A stretch of DNA of 38,288 nucleotides from Dissophora ornata (GCA_025201705.1 MU616829.1:1-38288), one strand, 5' to 3'. Shown: positions 1 to 11,609, numbered from the stretch's first letter. Numbers and translations: made by a program. Notes: generated from the sequence alone by a model not told the origin.

Positions 1-351
1 TGTCGAGTCGATATCTACACAACGCGAACGCAGCCACAACGCATGGCGACAAGAGACGCGTCTGGCGTCAAGACACATGGCAAGCCCCTGGCCCCCCCAT
101 GGTTGTGCGTATGAACAGCAATGCCTGCGAGGGGTACGCCAGCCGGACCGTGGACGTGATCGAGGGGACATGTCATGTACCACGGCCTGGCCCTGACCAG
201 CAGAGCCACCTCACTTGCCCTGTGCCCGTCTACCCCCACATCAGCGCTGCCCCACATCCCCTGTCTGCGTCTCTCTGTCTCCTTCCTTCACTCGCTCCCT
301 GCCATCTCTCCTCCGTCATCTCGCCTGTCCCCATCTGCATCCATTCGCCCA
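1..351. other. Left-edge spacer / 5' region of the first gene
   Basis: No gene is supported here. The last 120 bases before 352 are strongly pyrimidine-rich (runs of CTCC, CTGT and TTCC), as is common around fungal transcription starts. I see no clear TATA box. A longer reading frame opens at an ATG at 175, but those extra 59 residues come from the pyrimidine tract and precede the hydrophobic anchor, so I treat this stretch as promoter and 5' UTR. Confidence 0.5.
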
Positions 352-1929
352 ATGAGGGACCAGAACGTGCCTAGCTCCTCCGCGCGAGTCAGCAACCTTG
401 CTCGCACTGCCATCCTGGTCGTCCTGCTCGCCGTGCTGTTCCAATTGGGCGTCTCTTCAAGGACAGCCTATCTTTGGTCCAACATCAAGAATATCGACAC
501 GCCCATCCTGTACCATGGCCAGCACATCACCTCCAACTTTTTCGAGGGGTGGTACTTCAAGTTTGTCAAGCTGGGCGGGCCCGAGAACGACCTGCCCCAA
601 GGCATGGCCATCATCCCTGGTATCTATCGACCTCCTCCCAAGACTGCAGATCAAGGTGGAGCGCACGCCTTCGTGATGGTCCTCGGACTCCCGGGCCCTG
701 AGCGGTCGGCCTACTATCGGTTCCGCACGGATGAATTCGTGGACCTTGGAGGTGATGGCAACGGAGACAAGGGTGCGTTCCGGGTCAGGATTGGCAACAG
801 TCTGTTCGCGCACGATGAAATCATTTTGGACCTGCCCGTCAACAACTTTGACCGCATCCCTGCAAACGAGCTCGAGTCATTTTATGCTGAAGCCAGCCAG
901 CAATACGAGGCCCAATATCTGGCCTCCAACATGTCTCAGACGCGTCCCCTCCCTGCGACCTTCTTCAGAAGTCTATTCCCGAGCCTCGATGAACTGAAAC
1001 AACAGGAGCTTCAGGAACCATTCACCGTTCAAGGCCATTTTACATTCCCCGCAACGACGCAAACTCCGCTGCCAACGTCGCGTCTGATCCCCTCAGTCAT
1101 GGGCTTTACTGCCTACATTCCTTTCCTTGAATGCAACCACGGTCTCGCTTCTCTTCACCATCCTATCCAGAGGGGCCGCATTGCCACATTATACGCAAAC
1201 AACGAGGTCCAGGCTGAGGCTATATTCGATGGTGGCGTGGGATATACAGAAAAAGACTGGGGTATCAATTTCCCCTCGACCTGGATCTGGACCCAGTCCA
1301 ACATCTTCTCGGTATCTCCAGGGTCCTCCATTCTGGTAAAAGGATATGCCTTTTAGCAAAACATCTGCAGTGAGACCCAAAAGAGCTATACTAACTCTTT
1401 ATCTTGTAAATATGTCTTTGTTTATCCTTAGATGTCCTTGGCGTCTATTCCGGTCCTAGGCCCGGACGCCAGTGAATGGATTCTTGACCATTTGCCACTG
1501 GCATCTTCGTTGACACACGTTCCAGGCATGCTACTCATTTATTACCATGCGGCTTCCAAGACACTCTACAATTTCTCGTCGTACATGCTCTCTTCCAAGA
1601 TCAAGAGTCTTAGCGTGACCCTGAATCCAGACAAGCGATCACAGACGGTCTTGCTTATTGCGACGACACAGGATCCCATGAATGGTCAGGAGAGAATTGC
1701 GATCCAGGTGAAGGTTACGCGAGAGATGGGAACTGGCGTTCCTCTGCGGGCGCCAAGCCGAGCCAAGGGTAGGATGACGATGGGAGTCGAGGAGACGGTG
1801 GTGGCGCATACTCAGATAAAGCTCTGGCGCGTCCAGTCAGGCGAGGTCATCGTGGAGGACGTCGGATTGGGCAGCGGACTTGAAGTTGTGGGCGACATCC
1901 AATGGCTGGAGGCGAGGGTCAACTCCTGA
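352..1929 (+). CDS. Tocopherol cyclase-family protein with N-terminal membrane anchor
   Basis: Two exons, 352-1335 and 1432-1929, encode about 493 residues. The intron 1336-1431 is GT-AG with a CTAAC branch-point-like site (TACTAAC) and joins in phase 0. The start at 352 is preferred because it places a hydrophobic segment (about residues 17-36, ending LAVLFQLGVSS) right after a short basic N-terminus, which reads as a signal anchor. The block FFEGWYFKFV near residue 62, then GMAIIPGIYR, GGAHAFVMVLG and, late in exon 1, GYTEKDWGINFPSTWIW are the hallmarks of the tocopherol cyclase / VTE1-like family (all-beta lipocalin-like fold). In plants and cyanobacteria the family closes the chromanol ring. 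Fungi do not normally make tocopherol, so the substrate here is unknown and probably another lipid or prenylated compound. Family membership is firm and function is open. Confidence 0.8.
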
Positions 1930-2364
1930 GGAAAGTTCGATAGATTAGAACATGTAGCCAACGCCTAGAACAAAAGACAATGAGGGACGACAGGTCTCCG
2001 ACCTGCCCGCCTTGAATCTCCGACTAGATTTTATTTTTTTAACAGGCTCCACCTTCTGCCTGATGGTCATGAACGCTGCTTTGCATTTCCTATGGCAGGA
2101 TACTGGCTTATAATACAAGCCGCATATTACTTTGAGAGAGTTCTTTTCCATGGATGATCCGAACGCCAAGCTATTGTTGTTCTTGAGGATAGCCTCTGTT
2201 CATCGTGGATTCTCGCTCCTCCCCTCTGCCCCCTCTGCTCCCTCTGCTGGGCCTGAAGAGTTTCAGGCCCCGATGGAGACAGTCACTAAAAAAAAAAACC
2301 CCCCCTCCAGATAGAAATCAAAACAGAGATGCGCCACTGAACCTTGGAGAGCAAACTGAGTACA
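1930..2364. other. Spacer between the tocopherol cyclase-like gene and the CAD-type gene
   Basis: This is the 3' region of the upstream gene and the distal promoter of the downstream one. It contains a small self-complementary segment near 2242-2272 (GGCCTGAAGAG...TTTCAGGCCC) that can form a GGCCTGAA/TTCAGGCC hairpin and could act in transcript 3'-end formation. It is followed by an A8 and C6 run at 2288-2306. No open frame here looks coding. Confidence 0.4.
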
Positions 2365-2371
2365 TATAAAA
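2365..2371 (+). promoter_or_regulatory. TATA box of the CAD-type gene
   Basis: TATAAAA lies 234 bp upstream of the ATG at 2599. A pyrimidine-rich stretch (2386-2598, CT and TTC runs) follows and fits a 5' UTR or initiator region. Position and context support it, but no [15 protein letters not shown] can be seen directly. Confidence 0.55.
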
Positions 2372-2598
2372 GGGTCCCCAATTCGATTTTTTGTTCTTTT
2401 TCTTTTCTTCTTCTTCTTTTTGTTATGTTAACCCTTCACGCGACACTCTCCCGACCCACCTGCCGGCGAGGACCCTCCCCCTTCATTCTGCCAACCTGAC
2501 AACATTGCATTGCATTTCACTTTTTTCTGTACTTTCTTGTATTTCTATCATAGCATTTTCAATCCTCCAATTTTACCCCACGTTCTTCCTTTTTTATA

Positions 2599-5500
2599 AT
2601 GCCCTCTCAAGTCCGCCCCTCCTCATCCGCCCAGGCTCAGGTTGTTAACCCCATGCCCTACGCTCCTGTCACGGCCCCTCCCTGCGAGCAGGCCGATGCC
2701 ACCGTTGCCACCTTGGTCCTCCAGGACGGATCCTCCTACCAGGGTATCTCCTTCGGTGCCGAGACCAAGAGCATTGCCGGCGAGTGCGTCTTCCAGACAG
2801 GTACTGCTCCTTTAAACCGTCGTCTCTTTGCCTGCTCAATGACATTTCCGTGATTGCGATCGTGTGAAAATCCGTTGGTGTCGGTGTTGTGCACAGATCT
2901 TGACCATCTTTGATTAATCGCGCTCGGTCCCTCATTGTGCTCCCTCCATATTCTAGGCATGGTCGGTTACCCCGAGTCCTTGACCGATCCTTCATACAGA
3001 GGCCAGATCTTGGTGCTCACCTTCCCCTTGGTTGGAAACTACGGTGTACCCTCGCGTGAGACCATGGATCCTCTCCTCAAGGACCTGCCCAAGTACTTTG
3101 AGTCGAACGAGATCCACATTGCTGGTTTGATCGTCGGTCAGTACTCGCAGGACTTCTCTCACCACCTCGCCACGTCCTCGCTCGGCGCCTGGCTTAAGGA
3201 GTACAACATCCCTGCTATCTATGGCATCGATACCCGTGCCATGACCAAGAAGATCCGCTCTCAGGGAGTCATGCTCGGAAAGATCCTGTTCCCCACCTCC
3301 ATTGTCGGACCCACTGTCATCCCTGCCGATACCGAGTGGATGGGCCAGTACCAGAACGTTGAGTGGGTTGATCCCAACGCCCGCAACCTCGTTGCTGAAG
3401 GTATGTCTTTTGTCTTTGATTCAGCCAGCTGTTCCATGACTCTACGCGCTGCGATACTGCATGTAAAGAGATGTACTGAAGCGTTCTTGCTTTTGCAATG
3501 TTAGTTTCCTTGAAGGAGCCCAAGATCTACACCCCGGAGCCCTCTAAAGCTTTGTTGGGGCCCAACAGAAAGCCACTCCGCGTCCTTGCCGTTGACGTGG
3601 GAATGGTACGATTTGCATTGTTGTCGTTGACCTACCGAATATATATTGGTGGGCGAACTGAAGACTAATACGCGTTTATTTTCCATGACACGCTTCATAA
3701 CAGAAATTCAACCAGATTCGCTGCTTTGTCGCTCGCGGCGTCGAGGTCAAAGTTGTTCCTTGGAACTACGATTTCAACGCCGATACCGACTATGACGGTC
3801 TCTTCATCTCGAACGGTCCTGGTGATCCCATCATGAACACTGTCACTATCGGCAACTTGAGCAAGGCTCTTCAGACCGCACGCACCCCTATCTTTGGTAT
3901 TTGCTTGGGTCACCAGCTCTTGGCCCTTGCTTCCGGCGCTACCACTAAAAAGATGAAGTTTGGTAATCGTGGACACAACATTCCCTGCACAGACATGATC
4001 TCTGGACGGTGCTACATCTCCTCGCAGGTAAGCTAAAGCACCACATCGAACTCAGTCCTGGTGTGAAGACGATTATCATCCTGTAGATAAAGCCAGAAAC
4101 TAAACGACACTTAACTTCTTTATAGAACCATGGATATGCTGTTGATGTCAACTCTCTCCCCGACACCTTCATGGAGTTGTTTGTGAACGCCAACGATGGA
4201 TCCAACGAGGGTATTATGCACAAGTCCCTGCCAATCTTTTCGGTGCAGTTCCATCCCGAGTCCACCCCTGGTCCTCGCGATACCGAGTTTTTGTTCGATG
4301 TCTTCATCAACTCTGTCGACGACTTCAGAAAGACTGGTACATTGAAGCCCATCACCATGCCTGGAGGCACCAAGGAGGAGGCAGCTGCCCTCAACCCCCG
4401 TGTCAGTGTCCGTAAAGTCCTCGTTCTCGGATCCGGCGGTCTCTCCATTGGTCAAGCCGGTGAATTCGATTACTCTGGCTCGCAGGCTATCAAGGCCTTG
4501 AAGGAGGAAGGCATTTACACTGTCCTGATTAATCCAAACATTGCCACCATTCAGACTTCCAAGGGTCTTGCTGACAAAGTCTATTTCTTGCCTGTAACAC
4601 CCGAGTTTGTTCGCAAGGTTATTCTTCGTGAAAAGCCCGATGGTATCTATGTCACTTTTGGTGGTCAGACCGCTCTTAGTGTCGGTATCAAGATGAAGGA
4701 CGAGTTTGCAGGACTCGGTGTTCGTGTGCTCGGTACCCCCATCGAGACCATCATTGCCACCGAGGATCGCGAGTTATTTGCTCAGCGCATGTTGTCCATC
4801 GGTGAGAAGATTGCCCAGGCCCAGACTGCCGTCAACGTGCAGGAGGCTATTGTTGCTGCCAACCAGATCGGCTACCCCGTCATTTGTCGCGCTGCCTTCG
4901 CTCTTGGAGGTCTTGGATCTGGCTTCGCCTACAATGACGAGGAGTTGGCAGAGCTCACGGCCAGGGCCTTTGCTACATCGCCCCAGGTCTTGATTGAGCG
5001 CTCGATGAAGGGTTGGAAGGAGATTGAGTACGAGGTTGTTCGTGATTGCCGTGACAACTGCATCACTGTCTGTAACATGGAGAACTTCGATCCTCTTGGA
5101 ATCCATACTGGAGACTCGATTGTCGTCGCCCCCTCGCAGACCTTGTCTGATGAGGACTACAACATGCTGCGTACCACTGCCGTCAATGTCATCCGTCACC
5201 TGGGAGTTGTTGGAGAGTGTAATATCCAGTACGCACTCAACCCGTTCTCCAAGGAGTACTGCATCATTGAGGTCAACGCTCGTCTGTCGCGTTCGTCTGC
5301 CCTGGCCAGTAAGGCCACCGGCTACCCCTTGGCCTTCGTTGCTGCCAAGTTGGGTCTCAACATTCCCCTGAACGAGATTTCCAACTCGGTCACCAAGGTT
5401 ACATGTGCTTGCTTTGAGCCTTCGCTCGACTATGTTGTCGTCAAGATGCCTCGCTGGGACTTGAACAAGTTTGACCGTGTCTCCAAGGCCCTGTCGTCCT

Positions 5501-8500
5501 CGATGAAATCTGTCGGTGAGGTCATGGCTATCGGCCGCACCTTCGAGGAGACGATCCAGAAGGCCATCCGCGCCATCGACCCCTCTCTGGTCGGATTCAC
5601 TGCCAAGGAGTCGTACGCCGTTATTGACGATGAACTCACCAACCCCAGTGACCAACGCGTCTTCGCCATTGCCAACGCCTTGCAGCAGGGATACTCTGTG
5701 GACCGCATCTGGGAGCTGACCAAGATCGACAAGTGGTTCTTGAACAAGCTGCAGAACATCATCGGCCTTGAGAAGACCCTCGGCAACTATGGAGCCCACG
5801 ATCTTCCTGTCAACTTGATCCGCTCTGCCAAGCAGCTCGGTTTCTCAGATCGCCAGATTGCCTCAGCCATCTCGAGCAACGAGCTCTCTGTCCGCCGCCT
5901 GAGAACCGATGCAGGTGTCACACCCTTTGTCAAGCAGATCGATACGGTCGCTGCTGAGTTCCCTGCCTTCACCAACTACCTTTACATGACCTACAACGCT
6001 GTCGAGCACGACATCACGTTTGAGGACAAGGGTGTGATGGTCCTTGGTTCTGGTGTTTACCGTATCGGTTCCTCGGTCGAGTTCGACTGGTGCGCTGTTC
6101 GTGCCATCCGTACTCTCCGTAGCCGTGGCGTCAAGACTGTGATGGTCAACTACAACCCTGAGACTGTCTCGACTGACTACGACGAGGCCGACCGTCTCTA
6201 CTTTGAGAACATTAACTTGGAGCGCATCCTCGATATCTACGAGGCCGAGTCTTCGTCCGGCGTGGTCATTGCTATGGGTGGTCAGACTCCCAACAACATT
6301 GCTCTGCCCCTGCACCGCCAGAACGTCAAGATCCTTGGTACCTCGCCCGAGATGATCGACACTGCTGAGAACCGCTACAAGTTCTCTCGCATGTTGGATC
6401 AGATCGAAGTTGATCAGCCCCTGTGGAAGGAGTTAACCTCGTTTTCTGAGGCCGGCGAGTTCTGCGACAAGGTTGGCTATCCCGTCTTGGTCCGTCCCTC
6501 GTATGTACTTTCTGGTGCTGCCATGAACGTGGTCTACTCTCCCGACGATCTCTCCAACTACCTCGGACAGGCCACTGCTGTCTCGCGTGATCACCCCGTC
6601 GTTATCTCCAAGTACATCGAGGATGCCAAGGAGATTGAGATGGATGCCATCGCTGTTAACGGAAAGATGGTTATGCACGTTGTCTCTGAGCACGTTGAGA
6701 ATGCTGGTGTTCACTCTGGAGACGCAACTTTGATTCTCCCTCCCCAAGACTTGGACCCCGAGACTATCCGCAAGATTGAGGTTGCCACCGCCAAGATTGG
6801 ACAGGCTTTGGATGTTACTGGATGCTACAACATTCAGTTCATTGCCAAGGACAACGAGATCAAGGTCATTGAGTGCAATTTGCGTGCCTCTCGTTCAATG
6901 CCTTTCGTCTCCAAGGTCATGGAGATCGACCTGATTGAAATGGCCACCAACGCCATGTTGGGCTTCCCTGTTGACGCCTACCCCGAGTCGCCCATCCCTA
7001 AAACTGGCTATGTCGGTATCAAGGTTCCTCAGTTCTCATTCTCTCGTCTGTCTGGAGCTGATCCCATTCTCGGTGTCGAGATGGCTTCAACTGGAGAGGT
7101 TGCCTGCTTTGGCAAGGACAAGTACGATGCCTACATCAAAGCCCTAGTCTCGACTGGCTTCACCCTCCCCAAGAAGAACGTGTTGCTGTCGATTGGTTCG
7201 TTCAAGGAAAAGCAGGAGATGCTCCCTGCTGTCAAGAGACTCCGCTCGCTCGGATTCAACTTGTTTGCCACTGCTGGTACCGCCGACTTCATGAGCGAGC
7301 ATGGTGTTCCCGTCAAGTACCTCGAGGCTCTTGAGGATGACAATGACAACCAAAAGTCAGAGTACTCGCTGAACCAACACTTGGCCAACAACTTGATCGA
7401 TTTGTACATCAACTTGCCCTCGAAGAACCGCTACCGCCGCCCTGCCAGCTATGTCTCGAAGGGCTACCGCACCCGTCGTATGGCCGTTGACTTTTCAGTT
7501 CCATTGATCACCAACGTCAAGTGCGCCAAGCTGTTCGTCGAGGCCCTCGCCCGCCACAAGGGTTTCGAGATCGAGTCGGTCGACTATAAGGCTAGCAACC
7601 GTACTGTGACTCTGCCTGGTCTCGTCAACATCCAGGCTCTGGTCCCTGGTATCTCGACTGCTGCCAGCAAGGACTTTGAGAACGTCTCCAAGGCTTCTAT
7701 CGGCTCTGGATTCACGATTGTCGGAGCCATGGCCACTGGGTCGCCTAAGGGTGTTGAAGACAACGCCAGCCTGGCTATTGCTCTCACCAACACTCGCAAT
7801 CATGCGCACTGCGATTTCTTCCTGTCCATGAATGCCAACGTCGAGAATGCCAACAACCGCCTGCAGGAGACTGCTGCTCTGTTCATCCCCTTCTCGCCTA
7901 TTGCTGGTCGCGCTCTCGCCAACGTCTCCGAGGCTGCCAAGTACTTTAGTTCGTGGCCCGCGAACAGCCCCATCGTGACGGATGCCAAGGGCACGGATCT
8001 TGCCTCAATCCTTCTGCTTGCTAGCCTCCACAACCGTTCGGTCCACATCACTGGTGTCTCGAACCGCGATGACATGGCACTGATCATGATGAGCAAGGAC
8101 AAGGAGCTGCAGGTCACCTGTGACATTGAGGTCTATTCGCTCTTCCTGACCCGCGAGGAGACTGGCTCGGAGCTGCTGCCTACCAAGGCTGAGCAGGATG
8201 TCTTCTGGAGCGGCCTTCATGTCTTTGACTGCTTCACTGTTGGATCGTTGCCTTACCGCCTTGCTGCCGACAAGGGTACCCCTGTTGCCTACGCTGGTAT
8301 TCAGGAGACTCTTCCCCTCTTGATCGATGCTGTCAACAAGGGTCGCTTGACCCTGGAGGACATCGTTGCCAAACTGTACACCAACCCTCGCAAGATCTTC
8401 TCTCTCCCTGAGCAGAAGGACTCGTATGTCGAGGTTGAGATTGACCGCGCCTGCGTTCTCTCGAGCGCTTCTGGGCCATTTGCAGGCAAGGCACTCTCCG

Positions 8501-9873
8501 GCACTGTCCACCGCGTGGTTCTCCACGGTGAGACTGCCTACTTGGACGGCGCTTGGTACACAACTGGCTCTGAGGGTGACGATCTCTCGAGCGTGACACA
8601 GGCGATCACCAAGGCGATCGAGAAGGTGATCATCCCTACCACTGCAACTTCTACTCAGGCTTCGATGCATTCTCCCCGCCTCGGACCCTCTGTCGATATC
8701 CCTATTCCTGGCACTCCCTTGACACGCCCCAGCGATGGTCGTCGTGGCAGCATCCAGATTGACACTACTTCGTCAATGCTCGCCCCAGCCCACTCTGCCA
8801 AGGAGACCTTGCCCTCGTCGATCTCGCGCATCCTCAACAACTCGCCGTTCTTGCACCGCCACATCCTGTCATCGAAGCAGTTTGACCGCAACGAGCTCCA
8901 CATGTTGTTCAGCCTCGCTCATGAGATGCGTACACAGGTCGAGCGCAACGGATCGATTGACTTGCTCCATGGAAAGGTCATGTGCTCGATGTTCTACGAG
9001 CCCTCGACCCGCACCTCCTGCTCGTTTAATGCTGCCATGTGCCGTCTTGGTGGAAAGGTCGTCAGCGTCGATGGCTCCTCCTCATCTGTCGTCAAGGGTG
9101 AGACCCTGGCTGATACTGTCCGCACTTTGGCCTGCTATGGAGACTTGATCGTCCTCCGCCACCCTGCCCCCGGTAGTGCTGCTACCGCTGCCAAGTTCTC
9201 GAAGGTCCCGATTATCAATGCCGGCGATGGCATTGGTGAGCACCCTACCCAGGCCTTCTTGGATGTTTACACCATCCGTGAGGAACTTGGAACTGTTAAC
9301 GGCCTGACTATTACGCTCGTCGGAGATCTCAAGAACGGCCGCACAGTCCATTCACTTGTCAAATTGTTGGCATACTACCATGTCACTTTGAACTTTGTGT
9401 CGCCTTCCTCGCTCCGTATGCCAGAGGAGGTTAAGACCGAGTTGACAAAGTCTGGAATTGCATTCAACGAGTACACGGATTTGAATGAGGTGATTGCAGA
9501 GTCGGATGTGGTCTATGTGACCCGTGTTCAGAAGGAGCGTTTCGCGGATTTGGAAGAGTACGAGCGCGTCAAGAGCGCATATGTGATCAACAACAAGATG
9601 ATGAGCAAGGCCAAGACCCAGATGGTGGTCATGCATCCTTTGCCCCGCGTCACAGAGATCGAGCCCGAAGTCGATTTTGATCAACGCGCGGCATACTTCC
9701 GCCAGATGCGCTATGGTCTTTATGTCCGCATGGCTCTTTTGGCTTTGGTGAGTTTTCGTGCCCGCAATTATGAAAGATGCAGAAATAGCGATGTAAATCT
9801 TGGATAGTATGTCTTCTAACACTATTACTGCTTCTTGTCTGCGATAAAATAGGTCCTTGGCAAATCATCTTAG
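2599..9873 (+). CDS. URA2: Multifunctional CAD-type protein: glutamine-dependent carbamoyl-phosphate synthetase / aspartate transcarbamoylase (Ura2-like)
   Basis: Catalyses the first two steps of pyrimidine synthesis. Exons are 2599-2800, 2957-3400, 3505-3605, 3704-4027, 4126-9747 and 9853-9873 (about 2237 residues; yeast Ura2 is about 2210). All introns (98-156 bp) are GT-AG, and the last has a CTAAC branch site and leaves a six-residue final exon. Order: CPSase small chain; glutamine amidotransferase with nucleophile C316 (GICLGHQ) and H400/E402 (QFHPES); two CPSase large-chain ATP-grasp halves starting near 453 ([17 protein letters not shown]) and 993 ([15 protein letters not shown]); MGS-like allosteric domain near 1372-1480; dihydroorotase-like segment near 1480-1860 whose metal-binding HxH is absent ([13 protein letters not shown]), so probably inactive as in yeast; linker; aspartate transcarbamoylase about 1922-2237 with carbamoyl-phosphate loop YEPSTRTS (1981-1988). 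Regulation by UTP is known for the family and not visible here. Confidence 0.97.
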
Positions 9874-10635
9874 ATACCAAGATAGTTTAGCTCAACACAT
9901 CTCTCAACAAAGAACAGCATTCATTTATATATAACCCCCATCTCTCTTAATAATAAAATACGCTGGGAACATGACTGAAATACTAATCGCCTTGTTGGTG
10001 GGATGGGAAGTGCCAGCGATACATGTGAATCTGAGGACTTGAATGGATGCATTTAGGGCTACTGTTCCATAGTCCTTGTCGCATATCAGTTGCTGAGACA
10101 TTGATGCGGCCGATATCCTGAAATGTATTCAAAGAGGTTAAAGCTTTGAGCAGTTTGAAGTAGCAAAAAAGCTTCAGAGTATCAAAGGTGGTAAGCCTGA
10201 AGAGCGTCTTCGCCAGTTTGCAGTACGCTGTTCGGCTATGTTGTAGGACCACGAGGAACAAAACAAAAAAAAATACACGGGCCATCCAGAAGAAAGGAAT
10301 TGAACAAGAACCCAAACAACCCTACCACGAAACGCGCGCGCGTTCAGCCAAGACACAAGATGCAATGCACAACATTTAGAGAGATACGCGGTGCTTAGAC
10401 GCGGTAGAAAGCACGCGCGTAGAAAGAAGGGCACAGCGACTTCTGTGTATGTACTTCATATGGCATCGAGAAGTTTGCATCCCTCTCATTTCAGTTGAAA
10501 TCCCACTACAATGCATCAGTTACTACGATATTTATTTCCTAGCACCATATTGCTCACACCATCAATTCGAGAGGACGATGTGGCTCACAGTAGTTAACGC
10601 TCCACTCTTGGCTTAGCCTCCCCTCCATCACCAAA
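9874..10635. other. Spacer containing the left edge of the duplicated module
   Basis: The first part is the 3' region of the CAD-type gene. From about 10230-10245 onward the sequence is closely repeated near 13905-13920 (for example GGGCCATCCAGAAGAAAGGA at 10279 and again near 13949), which marks the left boundary of the tandem duplication. An alternating CG/GC run sits near 10330. No coding frame is convincing. Confidence 0.5.
9952..9957 (+). terminator. Polyadenylation signal of the CAD-type gene
   Basis: AATAAA lies 79 bp after the stop codon at 9873, in an AT-rich stretch with TATATATAA just upstream. It is a plausible 3'-end signal by sequence and position only. Confidence 0.45.
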
Positions 10636-11004
10636 CTACTCCTCCGGCACCTCGCCTGCTGTCTTCTCGATTCCCCCATCTTCCAGACTGGCCAATAGCG
10701 CTTTCCTGACCTGCGTGGCGTTGGCCTTAGGATTGGCGATGCACGTGGCAATGGTTGTTTTCATGTTAGTTGATGCCTTCCTCCAGCTGGAGCTCGCGCC
10801 ATCTTTATTAATTTGCACCTGGAGGTTGAAGCAAGTGCCGTTTCGTGCCATTCCCTGCATATCAAGGCGGAAATTGCTCTTTGAGTCGTTCTTGCCTGGA
10901 TAGATCGTATTCATTTTTTCGTGCAAGTTGAACTTCTCGAGCTGATTGTCGGGGATACCCTCGATGAACTCTTCGGGGTTTTTGGTTGCCTTTCCTTTTC
11001 CCAT
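10636..11004 (-). CDS. Small protein of unknown function, unit A copy
   Basis: A single-exon frame of 122 residues that I cannot assign to a family. It is basic at the N-terminus (MGKGKATKNP). It then has a conserved core shared with the paralogue at 14285-14629: FxxxIPxxxLxKFNLH, SNFRxDMQG, a TCFNLQVQINK strand-like block, and TTIATCIANP followed by VRKALLxSL. Two cysteines (in TCFN and ATCI) are conserved. There is no signal peptide or membrane span, so a soluble cytosolic or nuclear protein is likely. The start is the first ATG of the conserved frame. A TATA-like box sits 155 bp upstream, so the open frame upstream of the ATG is 5' UTR. It is divergent from the phosphotransferase gene and shares its intergenic region. 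It is supported mainly by conservation of the frame between the two copies. Confidence 0.7.
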   Translation of the reverse strand: MGKGKATKNPEEFIEGIPDNQLEKFNLHEKMNTIYPGKNDSKSNFRLDMQGMARNGTCFNLQVQINKDGASSSWRKASTNMKTTIATCIANPKANATQVRKALLASLEDGGIEKTAGEVPEE

Positions 11005-11158
11005 TATTGTTATTGTTATTGATATCGAGGTCCTTTTTGTAGGCTGGATGGGATGCGGCTAGGGTGAGAGTCAGGCACCAGGTGATGGAGATAAGTGTGG
11101 AAGGGGGTTGTGTTGAAAGTTGCAAGATGAGGTGGAGGAATATGTGGGCTACGGATGT

Positions 11159-11165
11159 CTTTATA
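11159..11165 (-). promoter_or_regulatory. TATA box of the unit A small-protein gene
   Basis: TATAAAG on the minus strand lies 155 bp upstream of the ATG at 11004. The equivalent place in unit B reads TATAGAC (about 14770-14776), a weaker match. Confidence 0.45.
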
Positions 11166-11190
11166 CTTTGTGTGGCCACGCTAGGATCGC

Positions 11191-11217
11191 CGACGCCGAC
11201 GCCGACGCCGACGCCCA
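11191..11217. repeat. GCCGAC hexanucleotide microsatellite
   Basis: Four tandem copies of CGCCGA-type units in unit A. Unit B keeps two imperfect copies near 14841-14858. It lies in the divergent intergenic region of the module and varies in copy number between units. Confidence 0.7.
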
Positions 11218-11239
11218 AAAAGTTCACTGATCATGCAAA

Positions 11240-11580
11240 AAAAATATGCGGCGGGTTGTCCGCGGAACCACTGGCGATGATAGATCTGGCCAAAGTGAAG
11301 CAATGAAAAAGAATCTGCAGATGTTTTGAGGGATATTTGGATGCATGATTTTCTCCCACAGTTTGGCATTGATGCATATCCAAAGTCCACACTCCTGAGT
11401 TTGGCGTTGTCCAACAGCGAATGATCAGCTGGCCACGATCAGCTGGCCATGACATTCTCGCCATGGTGAAGCAAAAAAAAAGATCTGCATAATATTCTCC
11501 CACAGTCTGGCATTGGCCATATCCAGAATCCAGACTCTGGAGTCTCCAGCAGCGAATGATCAGCTGACCATGACCGGCAT
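11240..11580. repeat. Promoter sub-repeat (two copies) with TGATCAGCTGGCC motifs
   Basis: Two imperfect direct copies, about 11265-11434 and 11450-11570. Each has a CCA..GTGAAGCAA-A-run-GATCTGCA block, then TTCTCCCACAGT(T/C)TGGCATTG, then a TCCA(A/G)A block, then AGCGAATGATCAGCTG(G/A)CC. The core TGATCAGCTGGCC appears at 11422-11434, as CGATCAGCTGGCC at 11436-11448 and as TGATCAGCTGACC at 11558-11570. Unit B has one copy (15025-15037, TGATCAACTGGCC). Repetition immediately upstream of the phosphotransferase TATA-like box suggests regulator binding (inference). Confidence 0.65.
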
Positions 11581-11601
11581 GCTCATTCTCGAGACGTGAC
11601 G

Positions 11602-11609
11602 CATAAAAG
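11602..11609 (+). promoter_or_regulatory. TATA-like box of the unit A phosphotransferase gene
   Basis: CATAAAAG lies about 76 bp upstream of the ATG at 11678. In unit B the aligned site reads CATACAAAG, so the A-rich core is interrupted there. Confidence 0.4.

Noticed and set aside
4774..5799. 341-codon minus-strand open frame
   Set aside because: Lies antisense to the large CPSase exon. Its openness follows from the strong third-position codon bias of the real gene, and its Asp/Leu/Val-rich composition matches no family.
10862..11227. 121-codon minus-strand frame overlapping the start of the unit A small protein
   Set aside because: It is in another frame, built from the GCCGAC microsatellite and leader, and is not kept open in the unit B copy.
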